A DNA stretch of 64,000 bases, taken from Spongilla lacustris. Lineage: Eukaryota; Porifera; Demospongiae; Spongillida; Spongillidae. The notes below the pieces were generated by a model that saw only the letters and a list, made by a program, of their open reading frames with translations, did no database searches and was not told the DNA's origin. The number at the start of each line of letters is the position of its first letter. Positions within the stretch are counted from its first letter, which is position 1. The stretch covers positions 3,701,320 through 3,765,319 of the forward strand of contig OX442421.1 in assembly GCA_949361645.1 (NCBI GenBank), written 5' to 3'. A program made the translations under genes and the position numbers. Shown piece after piece: positions 57,084 to 64,000 of this stretch.

Positions 57084-60000
57084 ATGAGCGAAACGCCGAA
57101 AGCAAGTGATGTTACTGATGATCTTACAGCTGCAGTGCGTTGGGGGAATGTGGCTGTTATGCAAAACCTTTTAGAGAGCGGGGCCGATCCCAATATTTTG
57201 AGCACCAGTGGCTGTACAGCCTTACACGTAGCTGCCGAGTGTGGTGAAGCGGGTTGCGCAACAGTACTAATAAGTCATAAAGGTTTGTGATGTTTTAGAT
57301 CAATTGGTGTGTGTCCTATGGATTTGCTGACTGAAACAGTTACGTATATATTTGGCGGTGGCAATGAGGGGTGTGGTTGCTGGCCAACAGCTGGTAGCCA
57401 CTGTCGCGAATAATATGTCACTGCTATACACGCATACACAAGCTAGTATACGCTCAGGTACGCATACAACGATTTCTTTTCATTGTAGCCGACGTGAATG
57501 TCCGTGATATTTTTGGACAGGTGAGTGTACGTCCACACACTGTGCACGTATTGGCGGCTCTCCCGGTCTACACCTAATTTTGCCACGCAAACGTATTTCT
57601 AGTTGTTTTTCACCCACTAATGTAGAGTTCTACCATTTCAGCGATTACCAGTTTCATGCTTTTTGATCATTTTTAGACACCTCTACACAAAGCTATCATT
57701 GGCTGTAGTCAAGTAAGTTGACATTTGCTTGTTCATCTCGTGTGACCTTTTTTGCTGTGATGCATCTAATTTTCTTTTGATGTGGGTTATTTTAAAAGCA
57801 CTGTCTTGCCCGTACATGCACACTCACATGTGCTGCACATACATGGCCAGGAGCCTCATCCCAGATATGCGACACTGAGGGAACTGTATGAACGCCAGTT
57901 GGAAATTGCACGCCTTCTCATCTGCTGCGGTGCTGACATTAGTGTAATTGATGCGTCAGGAGCCAGTGCACACGACCTGGCTGTGCAGAGCAATAGCCCA
58001 GAGTTAATAAACATGACTAATGCAATCTTTGGTAAGTGAACTAGTAATGACTGTTTGCTGACATCACGATCATCTAGATGAGGAAAGCAAGAAGTTATTG
58101 AAAGAGAAGAATCAGAAAGGTACGATATCAGTTTGAGCACATTGTGCAAACACCTCCCATTTCCATTACATATAGTGCTGGTAAAGGCGTGTGCTAGTGG
58201 GGATGTCTCTGCGTTTGTGCAAAACCTTCCTGATTTTCAAGGGTCTATCGATGAGGTTGTCAAGGAGGGGAATACCCTTCTCATGATGTGAGTGGTTTTG
58301 ATGCAGTGTCTTTTAAAAATTGTCCTTACATGGAGGCAGTGCACCATAGCACAATATAGCACGCTCATCTGTTTACTTATTGTTATTGATACTGGGGTAT
58401 TTCCTTTAACTTTGAAGATGGGGGATCACTCGAAGCTTTTGTCACTTGTGTGTATCATTCTACAGTGCTGCAAGTCAAGGACACATGCCCATTGTGAAAT
58501 TCCTATTAGAAAATGGAGCACAACCTACTACCAATCCAGATACAGGTTTATCGGCCCTCCACCTGGCATGTGAAGCAGGCCATGTGGATGTGGTCCAGTG
58601 CCTGCTTGATAGGATGCCCACATTTGTGTCACCAGATGAAAGTGAGAAGGGTACCTCCTTATTCCTGGCTGTGAAGAGGGGGCACACAGAGATGGTGAAG
58701 GTGCTGCTGGCACATGCTAAGAGAGTGTGCAAGCACTCGATGAACTCTAACAGGGGCAATGACGTTGGGTCCAGCCAGCATCGCTGCATTATTGGGATCA
58801 CAGCGACCAGCCATGATGCTCGTACACCTTTGCATGAAGCTGCATCTAGTGGACATACAGCCATTGCAAAGCTGCTAGTAGACTTTATAAGGGAGCATAT
58901 CGTGCCCTCCTTACAAAATGGTTCTGGTGTTGATTTATCTCAGCCCCTCTCATCATCTTCTCGCTCTATTGTGGCCCCATACATAGACCCTATCACTCTT
59001 AAAGGAAAGACGCCATTTCATGAGGCAGCCAACAGTGGTTGCTTTGAAGTGATGGAGCTGCTTGTTCAAGCAGGGGCTGACATCAATAGCTACATTCGTC
59101 CGTCCATTGATTTAGGAGCACAGGCTGAACTCACAGCCTTGGTACAAGCCTGCTTAATGGACAGAGCTGACATCGTTAAGTTTCTCCTGGTCCATGGTGC
59201 AACAGATGCCAGGCTGAAGGCGTTGTCAAGGAGCCTTCGGCGAAAGTTTGATGATGTTGTGGGCTTACTGCTTTGTCATAATGGTGGTGTACTGGCCAGT
59301 GAAGATGCCAAGAGATCGTTGAAAGTAGCATGGAAGAGCAAGAATCTCCCCTACATACGCAAGGAGTGGCTTGAGATGGCTGTCTCTGAGGCCCCTAAGA
59401 CAGCAGGCCATTCCTGTGCTATTACAGAGCTTGATATCTCCAGCAATGAGCTGAAAGAGTTACCTGTTGAAATTTTCCAGTTATCCTCCATGACTGCACT
59501 GGATGTTAGTCGGAATCAGTTGCAAGTGTTGCCTGAGTGTGGCTGGACATGCTCAAGTCTACAGGTGTTGGACCTTAGTACCAACAACCTGAAATGCCTG
59601 CCTGAGTGCGTGTTCACACTCCCAAAACTGAAGGAGCTTAATGCCACTAACAACAAGATTAATGACTTGCCAATGGCCATATGGAGAGGCAAGTCACTGA
59701 CGAAAATCTTCCTTGGGCAAAACATGTTGAAGGCTCTTCCAAGCCCTTTGACTGCTGCTGAAGTAGTGTACCCAGTGCACCAATATGGACGCCCCCATTC
59801 AGCTAGTGTCTTAGGTGATAGTGACTTAACTCGTTCGGACATAAGTCGTGCAATCATCTTTCCCAATGGTGGGACCTCAAAGCGTAGCAGTCGTGAACAG
59901 AAATCAATCCTGAGCTGGAGACATCATTTGTATTCCCCTACTTTCGACTCTGATCAACTGCCAATGGATGAGGTTGAGAACAACGAAGTGAGTGAGGGGG

Positions 60001-63000
60001 GAGAGGAACTGATTTGTCCCATTGACCAACTGGACCTGTCAAAAAACCAGTTAACAACAGTCCCTTGTGGTCTTAGTTGTCTTGTTCCAAAACTGCAGAA
60101 GTTAAACATCTCGAAAAACGCTATTCGGTCTCTTGGGTACATCAATGACTATCCTTCAGAACTGGAGGTGTTAGATGCAAGTGATAATCAGCTGCACACT
60201 GCTATTGCTCCTTCTCTCTTTGTATCTGATGGACAGCAGTGTGCCCACAGACTGCTGTGTCTTGAACAGACCATTGGGGAGCAGTCTGCTCCTACACATG
60301 TCAAGATTTGTCCCCATCGTCTCCATAAGAACTTGTGGCGGCTGGGGAATCTTAAATTGAATCACAACCTTCTGGTAGAGGTGCAACTTTTCAGGGTGGT
60401 GAACAGGCCAAAGAATGGAGATCTTCTTGCCTCAAATGAGGAAACTCCTAGAGCAAAGACTAGCCCTTTACTTGACACTTTACTGGTGTCCCCATCATCA
60501 GAGGAACGGGAGGAGATAACTCAGAGCAGTGTGATGAAAGGCATGTCCAAGGTGGTACCAGGCCAGCCAGAGTCAGACAGCACTTCATCCAGCTCTTTAG
60601 AGAGCTCTGCCCCACAACCCCAACAGCCACCTGGGATCCTGTGCCCACTTTATCCTCAGTTGAATACACTGGAGGTTGCTCACAATAACCTCAAGTCTGT
60701 TCCAGCTCACATACATAATGTGGCAACACTCTCCTGCCTCAATGTCAGCCACAACAAGGACATCGACACTCTCCCTCTTGAACTCAGCAACCTGGAGCAT
60801 CTCTGGAGCCTGGAATATGATGGACTTCCCCTAACCAATCCTCCACTAGAGGACCTCAATAAGTATAGGATGGCCTATGATAAGATTTTGTACATGAAGT
60901 CCTTGCTACATGAGTAAGTATATGGGACACATACTAAGTGTGTACATACATATACATGTGCTGATATACATCAACTGTTGGGCTTAATACCTTCCATCTT
61001 TCTTGTTTCCCCTCCACTTCACTCCTCACTATCTATACTCATTCCACTGCTACCCCACCCATCCTCCTCCTTACCCGAACCTCACTGTTCAGTGCCAAGC
61101 CTAATGAGAGCTTGAAGCTCATGTTAGTTGGCTTTCAAAAGATGGGAAAGACCACACTATTATCTCGATTAACAGAAGTAGCTGAGTCATCACTGTCTCC
61201 TGTAACCACTTTTTCTCAGAGGGTCACTGGAACAGGATCTGCTGACAACTTATATGCATCTGGTGCATTTTCAAAATCATTTGCCTTATTTAGAAAGCTA
61301 AAGCCTGGTAAGCCTGATGGGCCTGTTTTGGGGTGGGGTGGCCTAGCTTGTACTGTAGTTTGTCATACTGAGTCACTCTCTTGCAGAGTCTCCACTGTCC
61401 ACTGTGGGAGTAGACCTTGGAATTTGGAAATATCGCAAAGACTTGGAGCCAGATATTAAACGCACAACAAAGAAGGGGTTGAAAACTTTGCCTTGTGTTA
61501 CATTTTACACTTGGGACTTTGGAGGACAGGTGAGCAAATCTGCTATAATCATATCCTATACATAATGTGTTCATATGACCAAGGAAACATTAAAATGGGC
61601 ACCTCATCTTTAATTGGTTGTCTAAAGAATAAAAGATCACAACTTCCTATTTTCACCACATCATACAACACCATTTGTGTATGGCTTTGATGTCTTGCAA
61701 TTGTATGTATGTACATATACATACCCCTTATAGTTCAAAGCCTATGTAATTTTCTGTAGGCAAGGACTTTCAATTTGCTTCAAAACGTCACAAATGATCC
61801 TGTTTAATGTCTACAAAGCAGTGTCTACATCAATGGCTTGAATGAAGCATATACTTTTGTTGAACTGCATTTGCAATGACTGATTTAAATATCAACGATT
61901 AGGACAAATACATGTACTCATCTATGTACATTTAGAATTTAAAACGATTTGGACTTTCCTACAGAAAAATACTGTGGGGTGTCAGACCTTGTGCAATGGC
62001 AAGACACCAAAATGAATACGGCCATACCTGTGGTGTGGTATGATGTGATGAAAAATTGTTAAGATGGTACGGTAGATCTGTTTTTAAAAGTATTAAAGAT
62101 ACATGTTTTCAGGGGTTCATTTTTGCTGCCAGTTTCTCATTTACATACATGTGTACATATATGCCTAAATCCATTTGAAATAGCTGTGTATGTGATTGTG
62201 TGTGTATACATGTACATGTGTGTACATGTGTGTGTGTGTGTACATGTGTGTGTGTGTGTACATGTGTGTGTACACTTGTACATGTGTGTGTACATGTGTG
62301 TGTACATGTGTGTGTGTGTTTACAGGTGTGTGTGTGTGTGTGATCTCTTTCTGTAGGAGGAGTACTATGTAACTCATCAATGCTTCTTGTCTGCAAGGTC
62401 GCTGTATTTGGCCGTGTGGAATGTCACTGATGGAGTGGAAGGGATAGAAGCTCTGGGTCCCTGGCTCCACAATATACAGGTGTGGGGTAGTATGCCACTT
62501 GATGCATATACATGTAGCTGTGCTATCTGTTAGTGGAACCTTCAAGCCCAAGAATTTGTCTGTTGTCATTTATATTTAAACTGTTTCATTTCCGAAGGTG
62601 GTTGTATTTCAAACGTACACTGATGCCAATAATCTTCATTTCTACATTTTGCTCAGTATAATGTTTTAGATATAACAAATCCCCCCCTTTTTTGTGCTTG
62701 GCAGTAGTTATGAGCTCAGTTTGAATGATACATGTACATGTACATTGAGTTGGGCTACATGTATGTGCTAATGTGGTTTGTTTGCAGGTAGCATTGCTGA
62801 ATACATGTATGGTTTGTTTGCAGGTAGCTACATATATGTGCTAATGTGGTTTTTTGCTGAATGGTGTATAAGCACATGGTGGGCTTTTCACTAAGAGGAT
62901 GTGGTTCAGTGATTGTATTACAATATGTGTAGTGTCAGTCTTTGGAAGGCTGGAAGTAGATACATGTACATATGAGTATCCATGTATGAATCTTGAGTAC

Positions 63001-63975
63001 ACTGTGTATACATATGAGTATCCATGTATGAGTCTTGAGTACACTGTATGTACATATGAGTATCCATGTATGAATCTTGAGTACACTGTATGTTAATGTA
63101 CATGTGTACGTGTACGTATGAAGGGTATCAAATATCAGTGTATGAAGGGTATCCATGAATGAAGGGTATACATTTATGAAGGGTACTATAGTTTACATTT
63201 ATGAAGGGTACACATGTGTGCTTATTAAGTGTACTGTGCCTTTCTGTACATGTACGTCAAGAGGGTGTACATGTATTTTTTGCCAGTGTATGGGATTATA
63301 CATGTACTTGTACATATATGAAATGTATGAATGGCATCTGTTTACCTCAGTTGGTTTGTTCGAAGGACACCTTTAAGTCATAGTTTGGTGATCTAGCTGT
63401 TGAGTCAAAGCAAAAAGATTTTTCAAACCAATAGCCCATAACCCACTCTATGTCCTGTTACGTTTGTGGGCCTTTAAATAAAAAAAAATCATGTGATGGC
63501 AAACTCTACGTTACATGTACAGTCCTAATGGCACCAAAGATGCCTATTGGGAATAAGATGTCATCGTGCGGAAAATACTAAAAAGTGCACCTCTCATGTA
63601 ATACATGTACATGAATTGCATGTCAAACTGAATATGTACTGTGGCCAATGTATGCCCATACATGTATGTGCATGTACTGATTTTGTGTGTTTTCTTTCTG
63701 TAAGGCCCGTGCTCCAAGCTCGCCTGTGGTAATTGTGGGTACACATATTGATTTACTGAAGCCTGAGGAAAAGGAGAAAGCGAAAGCTGACTTCAAGCAG
63801 GTCATCTGTCAGAAGTTTCTGATGGGGCGGGGTCCTCAGCAACTGCGGGAACTGGGCCTTCCAAGGATCATAGACATCATATTTGTGGGGTGTGCACCTG
63901 GTGGTCGTGGGGAAGGGATTATGGAAATGAGGAAAGCCTTGTATGACCATGCCTTTGCATTACCTATACCAAAAG
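57084..63975 (+). CDS. LRRK-type ROCO protein, ankyrin-LRR-Roc part (3' end outside window)
   Basis: Eleven exons keep phase: 57084-57282, 57489-57520, 57677-57712, 57851-58031, 58078-58119, 58176-58287, 58466-60913, 61093-61307, 61387-61529, 62357-62479 and 63705-63975; 1267 codons so far, with a donor (G|GTGAGG) after 63975. Ankyrin repeats fill about residues 10-390 (TALHVAAECG, TPLHKAIIG, SALHLACEAGHVDVVQCLL). Leucine-rich repeats run about 519-986 (ITELDISSNELKELPVEIF and following). The Roc GTPase begins near 1020: P-loop GFQKMGKT, switch TVGVDLGIW, WDFGGQEEYYVTH (G3) and THID (G4). COR and kinase should follow. The ANK-LRR-ROC order resembles LRRK1. LRRK-type kinases act on membrane traffic through Rab substrates. 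Start chosen at the ATG leading straight into the first ankyrin repeat. Confidence 0.9.
61530..62356 (+). other. ROCO intron 9 with TG/TACATG microsatellite
   Basis: The 827-base intron between the switch-containing Roc exons holds a compound repeat at about 62200-62342, made of (TG)n interspersed with TACATG. It ends 15 bases before the next exon, close to the polypyrimidine tract. No gene inside. Confidence 0.7.
62480..63704 (+). other. ROCO intron 10 with a 42-bp minisatellite
   Basis: A 1225-base intron. Three near-identical 42-base units start TATGAGTATCC at 62971, 63013 and 63055. They are followed by a degenerate run of GAAGGGTA(T/C)-type repeats (63118-63215) and many ACATGTA palindromes. 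GTTTGTTTGCAGGTAGC occurs twice near 62780-62830. Confidence 0.75.
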
Positions 63976-64000
63976 GTGAGGACACCTCCATGCATAATGG

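Noticed and set aside
58475..60800. Minus-strand frames opposite the large ROCO exon
   Set aside because: They lack domains, while the plus strand codes for clear ankyrin and leucine-rich repeats.
62109..62569. Frames rich in HTHVHT or YMCVHVCV
   Set aside because: They translate the TG/TACATG microsatellite in a ROCO intron.

Overview
The window looks like nuclear DNA of an early-branching animal, most likely a sponge (inference). It is AT-rich, with many phase-consistent introns, some only about 40-70 bases long. It carries animal-type genes: an IBTK homologue, a DOK-like phosphotyrosine adaptor, a C4orf17/TBATA-like gene, METTL1 and an LRRK-type ROCO gene. The unique DNA is rich in ACATGTA-type palindromes. 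I could not run any searches, so family names rest on motif recognition and splice-phase logic done by eye.

Bases 1-23,800 are a satellite and transposon-relic block. An approximately 178-bp satellite fills most of it, in both orientations with several inversion points and at least three sequence subfamilies. Broken elements interrupt it: 5'-truncated non-LTR retrotransposons of the restriction-like-endonuclease (RLE) type (6149-7334, 8216-8857, 20016-20330, 22171-22512), a damaged BEL/Pao element with one LTR (8858-12537), a second satellite of about 183 bp (12538-13844), a Penelope-like element (14247-15500), and a decayed fragment resembling the N-terminal zinc-finger/RING part of RAG1-like proteins (about 16360-17000).

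Bases 23,800-64,000 are gene-bearing. In order: a six-exon C4orf17/TBATA-like gene (25861-24485, minus); a cluster of RLE relics (26.7-29.4 kb); a small ankyrin-repeat gene with one repeat per exon (30439-35135, plus) ending at a 31-bp hairpin; a PTB-domain adaptor (37296-39521, plus); a 28-exon IBTK homologue (52749-40097, minus); METTL1 (53675-52965, minus); more RLE relics (54.5-56.6 kb); and the 5' two-thirds of an ANK-LRR-Roc gene (57084 onward, plus) that runs out of the window before the COR and kinase domains.

The host genes do not form one pathway. Two (DOK-like, IBTK) belong to families acting around tyrosine-kinase signalling, METTL1 modifies tRNA, and the ROCO gene is a GTPase-kinase scaffold. 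For the multi-exon genes, the evidence is that reading phase is kept across the exons read and that the assembled protein matches family landmarks.
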